64,000 nucleotides of DNA from Achromobacter aloeverae (GTDB lineage: Bacteria; Pseudomonadota; Gammaproteobacteria; Burkholderiales; Burkholderiaceae_B): assembly GCF_004121055.1 (NCBI RefSeq), contig NZ_PYAL01000008.1, positions 186,001 to 250,000 on the forward strand. Direction: 5' to 3'. The notes beneath the pieces were generated by a model that did no database searches, had not been told where the DNA came from, and saw nothing but the letters and a program-made list of their open reading frames with translations. The stretch's first letter is position 1. Every line of letters begins with the position of its first letter. A program made the position numbers and the translations under genes. Positions 1 through 9,074 of this stretch are shown here, one piece after another.

Positions 1-935
1 ATGCGGATGCGCTGGGCGCGCTCGGCCAGGCGGTTCGCCACCTCGTCCAGGACCTTGCGCTGTACCAGCAATCGGGAGCCGGCGACGCAGGTCTGCCCGG
101 TCGCGCCGAAAATGCCGGCCAGGGCGCCGACCACCGCGCGATCCAGGTCGGCGTCGTCGAAAATGATGTTGGGCGACTTGCCGCCCAGTTCCAGCTTGAC
201 CGGCACCAACCGGCGGCCGGCCATGGCCGCGATCTCGCGGCCGACGCCCGGGCTGCCGGTGAAGCTGACCAACGCCACGCCAGCGTCTTCGACCAGCGCG
301 CGCCCGGTCTCCGCACCGCCGGTGACGACGTTGAATACGCCGGCCGGGAAGCCGGCCTCCTCCACCAGGGACGCGAACTCCAGCGTCGACGCCGATGCAT
401 GTTCGGACGGCTTGACCACCACGCAGTTACCCGCCGCCAAGGCCGGCGCGAGCTTGTTGGCCAGCAGCGCCAGCGGAGAATTCCATGCGGTGATCAAGGC
501 GGCGACGCCATAGGGCTCCAACGTCAGGTAGTCCAGCACGTCGGCCTGGTCCACGGGCACCTGCTGGCCGAACAGCTTGTCCGCGTAGCCGGCGAAATAA
601 CGCAGCTGTCGGCCCACCCACATCATCTGCGGCTTGGTCTCGCGCACGATCTTGCCGTTGTCGGTGCTTTCGATGCGCGACATGCGCTCCGCGTCTTTTT
701 CTATCAGGCCCGCCAGCTTGAGCATCAAGGCGGCGCGCCTGATGCCGGGCGTATGGCGCCATTCCCGCTCGAACGCGCGGTTGGCGGCGGCGACGGCGGC
801 GGCCACGTCCTGCACGCTCGCGTCGGGAATTTCAGCCCACACCGCGCCGGTATAGGGGTTGGTGCTTTGCAGCATGCGGCCGCCGGTGCCGGGCACGCGC
901 TGGCCATCGATGTATAGGGAATACTTCTGTATCAC
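1..935 (-). CDS. Aldehyde dehydrogenase (NAD(P)+-dependent family), 3' part cut off by the window edge
   Basis: Translation of the complementary strand gives an ALDH-superfamily N-terminal half, so it should oxidise an aldehyde to the acid with NAD(P)+. Visible family features in order are the YSLYIDG N-terminal strand, the substrate-channel stretch ending ITAWNSPL, the cofactor-loop VVKPSEHAS, the Rossmann-turn FTGSPGVGRE, and the ELGGKSPNIIFDDAD motif containing the general-base Glu. The GATGQTC motif with the catalytic Cys follows close to the left edge. About 310 of the usual roughly 480-500 residues are present. The start is a GTG preceded by AGGAG at good spacing. An in-frame ATG at 980 would add 15 residues, but its GGAGG lies only 3 bases away. 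The substrate cannot be told from sequence, and no neighbour in the window helps. Confidence 0.9.
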   Translation of the reverse strand, partial: MIQKYSLYIDGQRVPGTGGRMLQSTNPYTGAVWAEIPDASVQDVAAAVAAANRAFEREWRHTPGIRRAALMLKLAGLIEKDAERMSRIESTDNGKIVRETKPQMMWVGRQLRYFAGYADKLFGQQVPVDQADVLDYLTLEPYGVAALITAWNSPLALLANKLAPALAAGNCVVVKPSEHASASTLEFASLVEEAGFPAGVFNVVTGGAETGRALVEDAGVALVSFTGSPGVGREIAAMAGRRLVPVKLELGGKSPNIIFDDADLDRAVVGALAGIFGATGQTCVAGSRLLVQRKVLDEVANRLAERAQRIR

Positions 936-1138
936 GCTCGTCTCCTGCTGGCCCTGGGTCGCCGGACCATGCGAAACCATGACCCTCCCACGCTGCCTGT
1001 GCCGTCTGAACGCGGCAAAAGGCAGTGTAGGAGTGGAGATCAAGAGCGTCTAATACCGTTTCGCACGTTCAGTTATAGGGAAACGGCGAAAGTAACGGCG
1101 GCGACGGCGGTGGCCCAGGCCGCCCGCCGCGCGCGCCA

Positions 1139-3976
1139 TCAGCCGCTGTTGCGCAGGGCGGCGGCGATGCCGTTGATGCTGATGTGGATCGCGGTCTGGA
1201 TGCGTTCGTCGGTCTCGCCGGCCCGCCAGCGGCGCAACAGTTCGACCTGTATGTGGTGCAGCGGATCGATATAGGGAAAGCGATGTCGCATCGAACGCGC
1301 CAGCCCCGGGTTGCCCGCCAGCCGGTCCGCGCTGCCGGTGATGCCGGCCAGCGCGGCCACCGTGCGGTGCCATTCCGCCGCGATCGCATCGAAGACCTTC
1401 GCGGCCAGTACCCGGTCCTCCACCAGCGTGCTGTACTTGCGCGCCAGGTTCATGTCGCTCTTGGCCAGCACCATATCGATATTGGCCACCAGCGTGCGGA
1501 AGAACGGCCACTCCTGGTGCATCTCGCGCAAGAGACGCCAGGCCGCGTCCGCGCCATCGGGATGATGCGCGACGTAGCGGTCCACGGCGCTGCCCAGGCC
1601 GAACCATCCAGGCAGGGTCAGGCGGCTCTGGCCCCAGCCGAAGCCCCAGGGAATGGCGCGCAAATCCTCCAGCCTGCGGCCCGGCTTGCGCGCGGCCGGA
1701 CGCGAGCCGATGTTGAGTTCGGCGATCTCCCGCACCGGCGTCGCGTCATAGAAATACGCCGCGAAATCGGGGATGCCGTAGACCACGTCGCGATACGCGG
1801 CCATGCCCGCGTCGGACAGGGCCTGGGCCGCCGCCAGATAGTCCTCGCCTACCGGATGGCTGCCGTCCGACCGATCGCGGCCCGGCACCGCCGGCAGCAG
1901 CGTGGCTTCCAGCGTGGCCGCGACCAGCGTTTCCAGGTTGCGCCGCGCGATTTCCGGGTTGGCGTACTTGGACGCGATCACCTCGCCTTGTTCGGTCAGG
2001 CGGATCTGCGCATTGACCGTACCGGGCGGCTGCGCCAGGATGGCCTCGTAGCTGGGGCCGCCGCCGCGCCCCACGGCCCCGCCGCGGCCATGGAACATGC
2101 GCAGGCGCAACGGCGCGCCGTATTGCGCCGATAGTTCGGTGAACAGGCGCGCCAGCGCCACTTCCGCCACGTACAACTCCCAATGGCTGGTGAGTATGCC
2201 GCCATCCTTGTTGCTGTCGGAATAGCCCAGCATCACGTCCTGTTCAGCGCCCGAACGCAGCACCATGGCGGCGATGCCGGGCAGCGCGTAGTACTCCCGC
2301 ATGATGGCCGGCGCGCGCCGCAGATCGCCTATGGTTTCGAACAGCGGCACGACGATGACCGGCGTGCGCGCCGATGCCGGCCAGGCGCCGGTGAGGATGC
2401 GCGCCTCCTTCAGCAGGACCAGCACTTCCAGCAGGTCGCTCACGTCTTCCGTGTGGCTGATGATGTAGTGGCGCAGCGCCTGCGCCCCATGCGTATCGAC
2501 GACCTCGCGCGCGGCGGCATAGATGTCCAGCTCGCCCCGTGTACGGTCGCCGTAGCCATGGCCGGGTATGGTCAGCGGGCGCGGGTCGGCCAGCGTGCGC
2601 AGCAACAGGTCGCGGCGCGCCGGCTCGTCCAGCGTTTCGTAGTGCGCTTCGATGTCCGCGGCCCGCAGCAGTTCCGCGATCACGGCCTCATGCTGGTCCG
2701 AGCTCTGCCGCATGTCCAGCGTGGCCAGGTGGAACCCGAACACTTGCGCCTTGCGTATCAGTCCGCGCAGGCGTCCGGCCGCCAACGCGCCGCCGTAATG
2801 CGTCTTGAGCGACGTCTCGATGACGCGCAAATCGGCGAGGAATTCGTCCACCGTCGCATAAGGCGGACGGGTCACGCTTTCATGCGGATGGATATTCTCA
2901 TTGGCCAACAAGGTGCGCAGACGGGCGGCGAGCCGGGCATAGACCACGGTCAGTGCGCGCCGGTAGGGCTCGTCGGCGCGCCGCTCGCTATCGTCGCCGG
3001 AAGACTGGGCCAGGTCGTGCAGGGCCTGGCTGACCGCCACGCGGCGTTCCGACAGGGAAAGCTCCGCGCCCAGCGCGTGCACTTCCGCCAGGTAATGCCG
3101 CAGGGCGACGCGCGACTGCCGCTGCAAGGCATAGCGCAGGGAAGCGGCGGACACGTTGGGGTTGCCATCGCGGTCGCCGCCTATCCATTGGCCCATCCTG
3201 AAGAAGACCGGCAGGTCCGGTGCATCCAGGCGGTCCTCCAGCCCCTCGTACAAGGCCGGAACTTCGGCCAGGAAGGTCGACTCGTAATAGCTCAGTGCAT
3301 TGTCGATCTCGTCCTGCACGGTCAACCTGGCGTTGCGGATCATGCGCGTCTGCCACAGCTGGGTCACGCGCGCCCGGATGGCAGCCTCGGTCTCGCGCAG
3401 GTAGCCGGGCAGGCGCGCGTCGTCATCATCGCGCGCCTGGGCCTGGCGCAATTCCTCCCGGCGGCCCAGCAGGCCGGCGATGGCCTTTTCCGCGTCCAGG
3501 ATGCTCTTGCGCTGGACTTCGGTGGGGTGCGCGGTCAGCACCGGGGAAATATAGGCCCGCTCCAGCGTCGCGACGATATCCGCCTGGCCGACGCCGGCGG
3601 CTGCCAGGCGATCCAGCGCCCCGGCGATGCTGCCGCGCGAGTGTTCGCCGCGCCGTTCATGCGCCTCGCGGCGGCGCAGGAAGTGCCGGTCCTCGGCCAG
3701 ATTGGCCAGGTGGCTGAAGTAGGTGAATGCCCGCACCACCGTCACGACCTGGTCGCCCGTAAGCCCGTGCAGCAGGGCTTCCAGCTGGCCCTCGGCGCCT
3801 TCCCGGTCCCCTTGTCCGCGGCGGTCGGCGACCGCCAGCTGCCGTATGTGCTCGATCAGGGCATAGGCGTCCTCGCCCTCCTGCTCGCGTATCACCTCGC
3901 CCAATATCTGGCCCAGCAGGCGGATATCCTCCAGCAAGGGTTTCTCTTTATCGCTCTCGACCTGCTGATTCTTCAT
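1139..3976 (-). CDS. ppc: Phosphoenolpyruvate carboxylase
   Basis: Carboxylates phosphoenolpyruvate with bicarbonate to oxaloacetate, an anaplerotic reaction in the cytoplasm. The 945-residue product has the usual family length. Signatures are [12 protein letters not shown] (catalytic His), GGDRDGNP, the [12 protein letters not shown] motif, and [14 protein letters not shown] followed by [14 protein letters not shown]. The C-terminus ends in a short RNSG tail, close to the conserved QNTG-type terminus involved in allosteric/active-site packing in this family. The start ATG is followed by a charged, poorly conserved N-terminus, as is common for the family. The gene stands alone, divergent from the acetyltransferase gene to its right. 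About 157 bases separate it from the aldehyde dehydrogenase; I see nothing in them beyond possible 5' signals for that gene. Confidence 0.97.
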   Translation of the reverse strand: MKNQQVESDKEKPLLEDIRLLGQILGEVIREQEGEDAYALIEHIRQLAVADRRGQGDREGAEGQLEALLHGLTGDQVVTVVRAFTYFSHLANLAEDRHFLRRREAHERRGEHSRGSIAGALDRLAAAGVGQADIVATLERAYISPVLTAHPTEVQRKSILDAEKAIAGLLGRREELRQAQARDDDDARLPGYLRETEAAIRARVTQLWQTRMIRNARLTVQDEIDNALSYYESTFLAEVPALYEGLEDRLDAPDLPVFFRMGQWIGGDRDGNPNVSAASLRYALQRQSRVALRHYLAEVHALGAELSLSERRVAVSQALHDLAQSSGDDSERRADEPYRRALTVVYARLAARLRTLLANENIHPHESVTRPPYATVDEFLADLRVIETSLKTHYGGALAAGRLRGLIRKAQVFGFHLATLDMRQSSDQHEAVIAELLRAADIEAHYETLDEPARRDLLLRTLADPRPLTIPGHGYGDRTRGELDIYAAAREVVDTHGAQALRHYIISHTEDVSDLLEVLVLLKEARILTGAWPASARTPVIVVPLFETIGDLRRAPAIMREYYALPGIAAMVLRSGAEQDVMLGYSDSNKDGGILTSHWELYVAEVALARLFTELSAQYGAPLRLRMFHGRGGAVGRGGGPSYEAILAQPPGTVNAQIRLTEQGEVIASKYANPEIARRNLETLVAATLEATLLPAVPGRDRSDGSHPVGEDYLAAAQALSDAGMAAYRDVVYGIPDFAAYFYDATPVREIAELNIGSRPAARKPGRRLEDLRAIPWGFGWGQSRLTLPGWFGLGSAVDRYVAHHPDGADAAWRLLREMHQEWPFFRTLVANIDMVLAKSDMNLARKYSTLVEDRVLAAKVFDAIAAEWHRTVAALAGITGSADRLAGNPGLARSMRHRFPYIDPLHHIQVELLRRWRAGETDERIQTAIHISINGIAAALRNSG

Positions 3977-4152
3977 GGTTTTCGAAATCCAGGGAAAGCC
4001 TTCGGGCAGGGCGGCGCCAGCTCGGACGGAGCGGCGACGGGCCGAAGGGACAAGATGCGGGAGGGCCCACTATACGGGGCTTGGGATTTTTTTTCCGGCG
4101 GCCTGGCCACGCCAGGGGAACGTCCCAATTCTGGACTCCGAAAATTTCCCTA

Positions 4153-4178
4153 TTGTGGTCCATACGGATGGACCACAA
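4153..4178. promoter_or_regulatory. Perfect 11-bp inverted repeat with 4-bp centre in the ppc/acetyltransferase divergent region
   Basis: TTGTGGTCCAT and ATGGACCACAA flank the tetranucleotide ACGG. The right arm is followed by AAGGTCC, so a second, overlapping inverted pair GGACC-N5-GGTCC exists. The element lies 55 bases upstream of the acetyltransferase ATG and about 175 bases upstream of ppc. There is no T-run after it, so it does not look like an intrinsic terminator. An operator or an mRNA-leader hairpin fits better. The binding protein is unknown. Confidence 0.5.
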
Positions 4179-4233
4179 AGGTCCTAGAATCCCCGCAGCC
4201 ACCCTCCCCTTTTTTCGCGCACGACAGACAACC

Positions 4234-5001
4234 ATGGCATCCCGCACCAACGAATACGGACAACCCATAGGCCCCCCCCTGCCGGACTGGTCGCCGCCCG
4301 CCGAGCCGGCGGGCGTCACGCTGCAAGGCAGGCATTGCCGGCTGGAGCCGCTGGACGCCGAGCGGCATGCCGCCGATCTCCATGCGGCGTATCAAGCCGC
4401 GCCCGACGGCCGCGACTGGACCTATCTCTCCGTGGAGCGGCCCGCCACGCTTGAAGACTTCAAGCGCTACGCCGCGAACGCCGCGCGAAGCCGTGACCCG
4501 CGCCACTACGCCGTGATCGACCTGCGCACCGACAAGGCCGTCGGCACCCTGGCCTTGATGCGCATCACGCCGGCCGCCGGCGTCATCGAGGTCGGCCACG
4601 TCACGTTCTCGCCCCTGCTCAAGCGCACGCCCATCTCCACCGAAGCGCAGTACCTGCTGATGGCCTACGTCTTCGACCAGCTGGGCTACCGGCGCTACGA
4701 ATGGAAGTGCGACAGCCTCAACGCGCCGTCGCGCGCCGCGGCCGATCGCCTGGGTTTCACCTTCGAGGGGATTTTTCGCCAGCTGGTCGTCTACATGGGA
4801 CGCTCGCGCGACACCGCCTGGTTTTCCATCATCGACGCGGAATGGCCCTTGTTGAAGCAGGCCTTCGAAGCCTGGCTGGCGCCGGAGAACCACGATGCGC
4901 AGGGGCAGCAGCGCAGATCCTTGTCGGCCGTGCGCGAGGAGCGACGGGCAGCGATGGACGGACAACCAACGGCAGACGGACAGGCAAGGCTCAAGGCTTG
5001 A
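4234..5001 (+). CDS. GNAT-family N-acetyltransferase (RimJ/RimL-like)
   Basis: A 255-residue protein of the GNAT superfamily, transferring an acetyl group from acetyl-CoA to an unidentified amine. The N-terminal GRHCRLEPLDAERHAADL strand/helix, VGTLALMRITPAAGVIEVGHVTFSP core beta-strands, the STEAQYLLMAYVFDQLGYRRYEWKCD segment, and NAPSRAAADRLGFTFEG (CoA-proximal helix and strand) are typical of the RimJ/RimL branch, often annotated as acting on protein N-termini or small molecules. The ATG used gives a product starting MASRTNEYGQPIG, which is how many relatives begin; open frame continues upstream, but through the palindromic region. The last 35 or so residues are a charged, low-complexity tail beyond the fold. 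The 3' end overlaps the convergent hipA-like gene by 11 bp. Confidence 0.85.
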   Translation: MASRTNEYGQPIGPPLPDWSPPAEPAGVTLQGRHCRLEPLDAERHAADLHAAYQAAPDGRDWTYLSVERPATLEDFKRYAANAARSRDPRHYAVIDLRTDKAVGTLALMRITPAAGVIEVGHVTFSPLLKRTPISTEAQYLLMAYVFDQLGYRRYEWKCDSLNAPSRAAADRLGFTFEGIFRQLVVYMGRSRDTAWFSIIDAEWPLLKQAFEAWLAPENHDAQGQQRRSLSAVREERRAAMDGQPTADGQARLKA

Positions 5002-6394
5002 ACCGCTGGCGCCGGGCCAGCGATTCGACGAAGGGATGCGCCTCGAAGTGGGCCAGCAGTTTTTTCTTCTGCTGGCCGGTGATGCTCGCGGCCGCAATCA
5101 GCGCCGGCCAGGTCCGGCTGGCCTTGCGCACGCAATCCGTGATGATCTTGGCAGCGGGTTTTTCGGGTATGCCCAAGGCGCCGCAGAATGCCCGCAGCAG
5201 TAGCGGTGAAAGCTGCTGCCTGGTCTTCGGCGCGTCCCGTGTATCGCGGCGCCTGGGCAGGATGTCCGGCGGGACAATCAACAACCCGTGGCCCACGTTG
5301 CGGTTGAAGGCGGCATAGGCAACGATGTCGTAGGCGGGGGGGAATTCCGGCGTCCGGCCGTCCGGGTAGCGCAATCCGATATTCTTCAGGTGCATGTCCG
5401 GATTGCCCAGCATCTCGTTGACCACCAGACGACGCAGCAATTCGTGTACGGCCGCCTCGCCCAGCGACTCGAAAGCGTACAGCACCGCCGCCACGTCCAG
5501 ATACGTCAGGGGGCTGCCCCCGCGACGCCCGCCGCCGTATTTATCCTCGGGCATCTGGCCCAATACCTGAGCGAAGTCCTCGCAATGTATGCGTCCTCCC
5601 TCAGGCTTGCGGTCGTAGCGCACGACCGCAAGGAATTTCGTCCGGCCATCGGCGTCGCCCAGGTCGTAGCCATGTTGCACGGCCAGCTTTTCCAGGGGCT
5701 CCAGATACGCCTCGCAGGCATTTACGCCCGCGGCGGCGGCCAGTTGCAACGACAGGTACTCCAGCTCCGGCATCCTGGGCTGTCCCACGACCGGCAGCTT
5801 GGCGATGATATGCGTGTCGGCATCCTTGGTGCGCCCGACATAGCGGTCGCCATCCTGGATCACCGCAACCTTGGGCTGCACGCCGGATAGCGACACGCCG
5901 TCCTCCATGGGCGCCTCCGTGACCGACATCTCCAGCGCATCCTGGTCCTGGGTGATGTACCGGCTGATTTCCTCCTGGGACAACACGACCGGGAAAGCAT
6001 GGACATTGCCCGGCAAATCCTTGCCGCAGGCCGCCAGCATTTCGAAGTTGTCCGTCGGCGCGCATGCCCGCAGCGCGGCGACATGGTCGCGGAATACCCC
6101 TTCGGGCAGGAGATTCTGGAAGAACGCCGGCAGCAGCCAGCCATTGCGGTTCGAATACCGCCCATTGAACGGCGTGGCGGTAATGTCACGCCAGAACGCC
6201 GCCTGCTGCGCGGGATTCTCGGACAGGTAGGCCGCCGACACGACGGGCGGATCGACCCGCCGCACGAAGGCGTCGTCGGCCACGAAGCGCGTGACGACCT
6301 GCGCGTCGTCGCGGCCGGGCTCGCGATATTGAAAGAGCACCCCGATACGCTGCTGCTGCTGGCCTATCGAGATTCCCAAGGCCTTGATGTTCAC
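4991..6394 (-). CDS. hipA: HipA-family serine/threonine kinase toxin
   Basis: Kinase of the type II HipA family, whose characterised members phosphorylate tRNA synthetases and cause growth arrest. The 467-residue product has the N-terminal Couple_hipA region (NGRYSNRNGWLLPAFFQNLLPEG), the Gly-rich loop LSGVQPKVAV around residue 170 that carries the regulatory autophosphorylated Ser in HipA, and the catalytic loop GNPDMHLKN with the N-x-D-type Asp. The downstream PPAYDIVAY segment corresponds to the metal-binding Asp. All key residues appear present, so the kinase is probably active. The GTG start overlaps the antitoxin stop by 4 bp (GTGA), implying translational coupling in a two-gene operon. 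Its end overlaps the convergent acetyltransferase gene by 11 bp. The target is unknown. Confidence 0.9.
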   Translation of the reverse strand: MNIKALGISIGQQQQRIGVLFQYREPGRDDAQVVTRFVADDAFVRRVDPPVVSAAYLSENPAQQAAFWRDITATPFNGRYSNRNGWLLPAFFQNLLPEGVFRDHVAALRACAPTDNFEMLAACGKDLPGNVHAFPVVLSQEEISRYITQDQDALEMSVTEAPMEDGVSLSGVQPKVAVIQDGDRYVGRTKDADTHIIAKLPVVGQPRMPELEYLSLQLAAAAGVNACEAYLEPLEKLAVQHGYDLGDADGRTKFLAVVRYDRKPEGGRIHCEDFAQVLGQMPEDKYGGGRRGGSPLTYLDVAAVLYAFESLGEAAVHELLRRLVVNEMLGNPDMHLKNIGLRYPDGRTPEFPPAYDIVAYAAFNRNVGHGLLIVPPDILPRRRDTRDAPKTRQQLSPLLLRAFCGALGIPEKPAAKIITDCVRKASRTWPALIAAASITGQQKKKLLAHFEAHPFVESLARRQRFKP

Positions 6395-6702
6395 GTATCC
6401 GCCCCGTGTTTCGACCCGTCCACCCGCTCCAGCGCGCCAGCGACACGCGAGCGGATCGCCGGTTCCGTCACTGGGCCCGCCGCCACGGCCGGCGCGGCCT
6501 CCAGGGGCGCCAGGATCAGCGCCAGCCCCAATCGATCCGCCAGGGCGAAAAGCGTGCTGAGCTTGAAGTCCTCCGCGCCGCTCAACACCTTGGTAAGCGT
6601 GCGCTGGGACAGGCCAGCCTCTTCCTTGAGCCGCGCCTGGGTAAGCCCCCGGCGCTTGATCGCGTCTCTCAGCACTGTCGCAACATCAGCGTGGGTGTTC
6701 AT
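6391..6702 (-). CDS. hipB: HipB-type antitoxin, XRE-family DNA-binding protein
   Basis: A 103-residue protein with a helix-turn-helix of the XRE/Cro type at about residues 10-60: RDAIKRRGLTQARLKEEAGLS then RTLTKVLSGAEDFKLSTLFALADRLG. The C-terminal half is Ala/Pro-rich and may be the toxin-contacting part. It should neutralise the downstream HipA kinase and repress its own promoter. The ATG chosen gives MNTHADVATVLRDAIK. An ATG 42 bases upstream also keeps the frame but would put the start inside the operator-like repeats. No clear Shine-Dalgarno precedes the chosen ATG. The leader is AT-rich compared with the rest of the window, as is common for regulated toxin-antitoxin promoters. Confidence 0.85.
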   Translation of the reverse strand: MNTHADVATVLRDAIKRRGLTQARLKEEAGLSQRTLTKVLSGAEDFKLSTLFALADRLGLALILAPLEAAPAVAAGPVTEPAIRSRVAGALERVDGSKHGADT

Positions 6703-6790
6703 AGCATTAAAGTAGTGTATATGTGCATAAAGATACTTTAGCACTACTTTTCCATGGTCTTCGGCCTACGCAAAGGATACTTTAATACTA
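6702..6790. promoter_or_regulatory. hipBA operator/promoter region with repeated TACTTTA elements
   Basis: This AT-rich stretch just upstream of hipB holds several related sequences. AAAGTAGTG (6709-6717) is inverted as CACTACTTT (6742-6750). GATACTTTA occurs directly at 6732-6740 and 6776-6784. TACTTTAATACTA at 6778-6790 matches the reverse complement of 6702-6714 in 12 of 13 bases. By analogy with HipB autoregulation, several HipB dimers probably bind here. A -10 or -35 box cannot be placed with confidence. Confidence 0.55.
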
Positions 6791-7045
6791 TTTTCGCAGA
6801 TTACACTACTATAGCGCCATTTTGCTCCTTATGCCGGCGTGGCCCGCTACCCCTATCGGCCGCTGGCGACGGGGAGGCCACCGCAATGGTTCCAGGTGGG
6901 AGACATACGAAAGATCTAATCCCTTTACGTTCGTCGCGCCGGCACAGTAAGCTGCGTTTCAGTTCTACGCCAGCGGCGGTCGCCGGAATCCGAAGGCGCC
7001 GCTTCCGCAAGTCGCATGATGGTCTCCAGAGGGGAGTGCGGCGCA

Positions 7046-8287
7046 ATGAGCCCTGTCGATAACATCGATAAGAATGCTGTCGTAGCTACATCCGTCTCGC
7101 GCCACAACGCGAGAAAAGGCCCTCGCAAAGCGGCTGTCGTCCCAGTGGGCGCCACGCTGCCGGGGCATGTAGCGTTGCACGATGGCACACAACTCCACGG
7201 GCTGCTGGAGCTGCTTCCCTTTGCCGTACTGCGGATCGGCCCGCACGGCCGCATCCTGCAGTCAAACGCCGCCGCGGACGCCCTCCTGGGCTACGGCGCC
7301 GACGCCCTGGCCGGCATGTCTGTCGAGACGCTGATCCCCGGCTTGAAAATACGGGCGCCGACGTCCGGCCAGGCCACTGCCGTCGCGAACAATCAACCTG
7401 CCCGCAGCGCGCCGTCCGGAATGGCGCGCTGTGCCGACGGTTCGGAAATCCCCGTGACGGTAATCACCGCGCCGCTGTCACCCGCGATGCAATCCGATGT
7501 CGTGATGACGATCATCGACCAGAGCCAGCAATACGAACTGGAACTCAATAAAAGGGTGCTGGCACACATGACCCGGGTGTCCACGCTGGGACAACTCGCT
7601 GGCTCCCTCGCGCATGAGCTGAATCAACCTCTCACTGCCATCCTCAGTAACGTGCAGACTGCTCAACGCCTGATGGCGTCGCCAGCCTGGAACCCGACCG
7701 AAATCCGGGAAATACTGAATGACCTCGTGAAGGACAACCACCGTGCAAGCGAGGTGTTGCGCAAAGTCCGCCTGCTGGTCAAGGAAGGCCCGCCCGAGCG
7801 GGAACCCGTCAGCCTTGGCGGCGTGATGCAGGACGTCGCCTTGCTGATGCACAGCGCCGCGATCGTGCGCGGCATCCGGCTATCCCTGAACATCGCCCCG
7901 GATCTTCCCCCCGTCTGCGGCGACCGCGTGCAATTGGAGCAGGTCGTACTCAACCTCGTCCTGAATGCATTCGACGCGCTGGCATCGCGCCCTCCCGCGG
8001 ATCGCCTGGTGACCATCGACGCAGAGCCGGGGGAGCAGAACATGGTACGAGTCGTCGTGCGCGATCGCGGCTGCGGCTTTTCGGGCGATGTTCTCCAAAG
8101 TATCTTCAAGCCATACTTCACCTCCAAGCGCGAAGGACTCGGGCTCGGGCTATGGATCAGCCTCTCGATCGTGGAAAAGCACGGAGGCCGCATATGGGCG
8201 GAACACAATCAAGGGCAGGGGGCCGCGATTTTCTTCACTGTGCCCAGCATGGGGGCGATAAGCCCTTCGGCCGCGGAGAAAGCATAG
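7046..8287 (+). CDS. Soluble PAS-domain sensor histidine kinase (FixL-like)
   Basis: A 413-residue cytoplasmic kinase with no membrane segment, so it senses an internal signal. The first 40 residues are basic and unstructured. A PAS domain spans about 50-158 (LLELLPFAVLRIGPHGRI...ADALLGYGAD...DGSEIPVTV). The HisKA H-box GSLAHELNQPLTA holds the phospho-acceptor His190. The HATPase_c domain shows N-box residues near 303-307, G1 DRGCGF at 340-345 and G2 GLGLGL at 364-369. This is the FixL/DctB-like HPK4 class. The PAS core lacks an obvious haem-ligand context, so oxygen sensing is not established. The ATG at 7046 follows GGGGAG; an ATG at 7016 or 7019 is also open. The response-regulator gene begins inside its 3' end, so the two are cognate partners. 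Confidence 0.9.
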   Translation: MSPVDNIDKNAVVATSVSRHNARKGPRKAAVVPVGATLPGHVALHDGTQLHGLLELLPFAVLRIGPHGRILQSNAAADALLGYGADALAGMSVETLIPGLKIRAPTSGQATAVANNQPARSAPSGMARCADGSEIPVTVITAPLSPAMQSDVVMTIIDQSQQYELELNKRVLAHMTRVSTLGQLAGSLAHELNQPLTAILSNVQTAQRLMASPAWNPTEIREILNDLVKDNHRASEVLRKVRLLVKEGPPEREPVSLGGVMQDVALLMHSAAIVRGIRLSLNIAPDLPPVCGDRVQLEQVVLNLVLNAFDALASRPPADRLVTIDAEPGEQNMVRVVVRDRGCGFSGDVLQSIFKPYFTSKREGLGLGLWISLSIVEKHGGRIWAEHNQGQGAAIFFTVPSMGAISPSAAEKA

Positions 8288-8910
8288 TTCTCGCGCCTAT
8301 CGTCTTTGTCGTCGACGACGACGATACCGTCCGCCGCGCGCTGGTCCGGCTGATCGGCTCGGCGGGCTATCGCGTTGCCGACTTTCCGTCGGCGGCCAGA
8401 TTCCTCGAACATCCCTACGCCACGGACGATCCGAGCTGTCTTGTCCTGGACGTGCAGATGCCCGACCTCGGCGGCCTGGACCTGCAACGCGCGCTCAATG
8501 AGGCGAGTACATCGCTCCCCATCATCTTCCTCACCGGGCATGACGACTGTCCCACCATCGTAAAAGCCATGAAGGCCGGCGCCGTCGATTTCCTGGCGAA
8601 GCCGGTGGAGAGCGACGATCTGCTGCATGCCGTGGCGACCGCCCTGCGCGACGCGACGCAGGCGCTCGAACGACGGACCTCGCGCGAGCTGTTCCGCAGG
8701 CGTCTTGCCAGACTGACGCTCCGGGAACGCGAAGTCATGGTGCTGCTGGTCAACGGCTGCCTGAACAAACAGGCCGCCTACGAGCTTGGCATCGCCGAGA
8801 AAACCGTGAAAGTCCATCGCGCCAGGGTCATGAAGAAGATGGAGGCGAAGTCCCTCGTCGAACTGGCCAGGGCTGCCGACAAGGCCGGCGTATCCCTCTT
8901 CCTGGCCTGA
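8194..8910 (+). CDS. FixJ-family response regulator (receiver + LuxR-type HTH)
   Basis: Transcription regulator with an N-terminal receiver (IVFVVDDDDTVRRAL; phospho-acceptor Asp in CLVLDVQMPD; FLTGHDD; FLAKPVE switch Lys). A C-terminal LuxR/FixJ HTH follows (LTLREREVMVLLVNGCLNKQ, then ELGIAEKTVKVHRARVMKKM). The start is unusual. The only in-frame ATGs near the domain are at 8152 and 8194, both inside the kinase gene. The one at 8194 has a perfect GGAGG six bases upstream, giving 238 residues and a 94-bp overlap. The receiver itself begins only around codon 35, just after an ATA at 8284 that overlaps the kinase stop TAG and follows GGAG. A shorter product from a non-canonical start therefore cannot be excluded. 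It is likely to regulate the operons marked by the shared palindromes nearby. Confidence 0.9.
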   Translation: MGGTQSRAGGRDFLHCAQHGGDKPFGRGESIVLAPIVFVVDDDDTVRRALVRLIGSAGYRVADFPSAARFLEHPYATDDPSCLVLDVQMPDLGGLDLQRALNEASTSLPIIFLTGHDDCPTIVKAMKAGAVDFLAKPVESDDLLHAVATALRDATQALERRTSRELFRRRLARLTLREREVMVLLVNGCLNKQAAYELGIAEKTVKVHRARVMKKMEAKSLVELARAADKAGVSLFLA

Positions 8911-8975
8911 TCCGCGGCTCCGGACCCTGGCGACACGCCGCGTCGCCATCGAGATTCCAGCGCGCCGGCATGGGC

Positions 8976-8993
8976 ATTGGACCAAGGTCCAAT
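8976..8993. promoter_or_regulatory. Palindrome ATTGGACCAAGGTCCAAT upstream of the receiver-pqi-efflux operon
   Basis: Eight-base perfect arms around AA; flanking GGG and CCC extend the symmetry imperfectly. It lies 82 bases before the ATG of the single-domain receiver, in a 164-base gap. The same 18 bases recur upstream of the YSC84/decarboxylase divergent pair about 14.7 kb away. The heptamer arms with a 2-base centre resemble the 7-2-7 geometry of NarL/FixJ-type HTH sites. A weak -10-like CATAGC lies about 30 bases downstream, which would put the site near -41, the position of a class II activator. It is an operator by inference only. Confidence 0.6.
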
Positions 8994-9074
8994 ACCCATA
9001 TCCCCCCACCTGTCATAGCCTAGCTCCACGTTCCACACAACACATCGCTCGCCTCCACACGGGGATCGTTCGCC

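Noticed and set aside
2183-4270. Nearly 700-codon open frame on the plus strand opposite ppc
   Set aside because: Antisense to a strongly conserved gene; its composition is typical of GC-rich shadow frames, with no recognisable domain.
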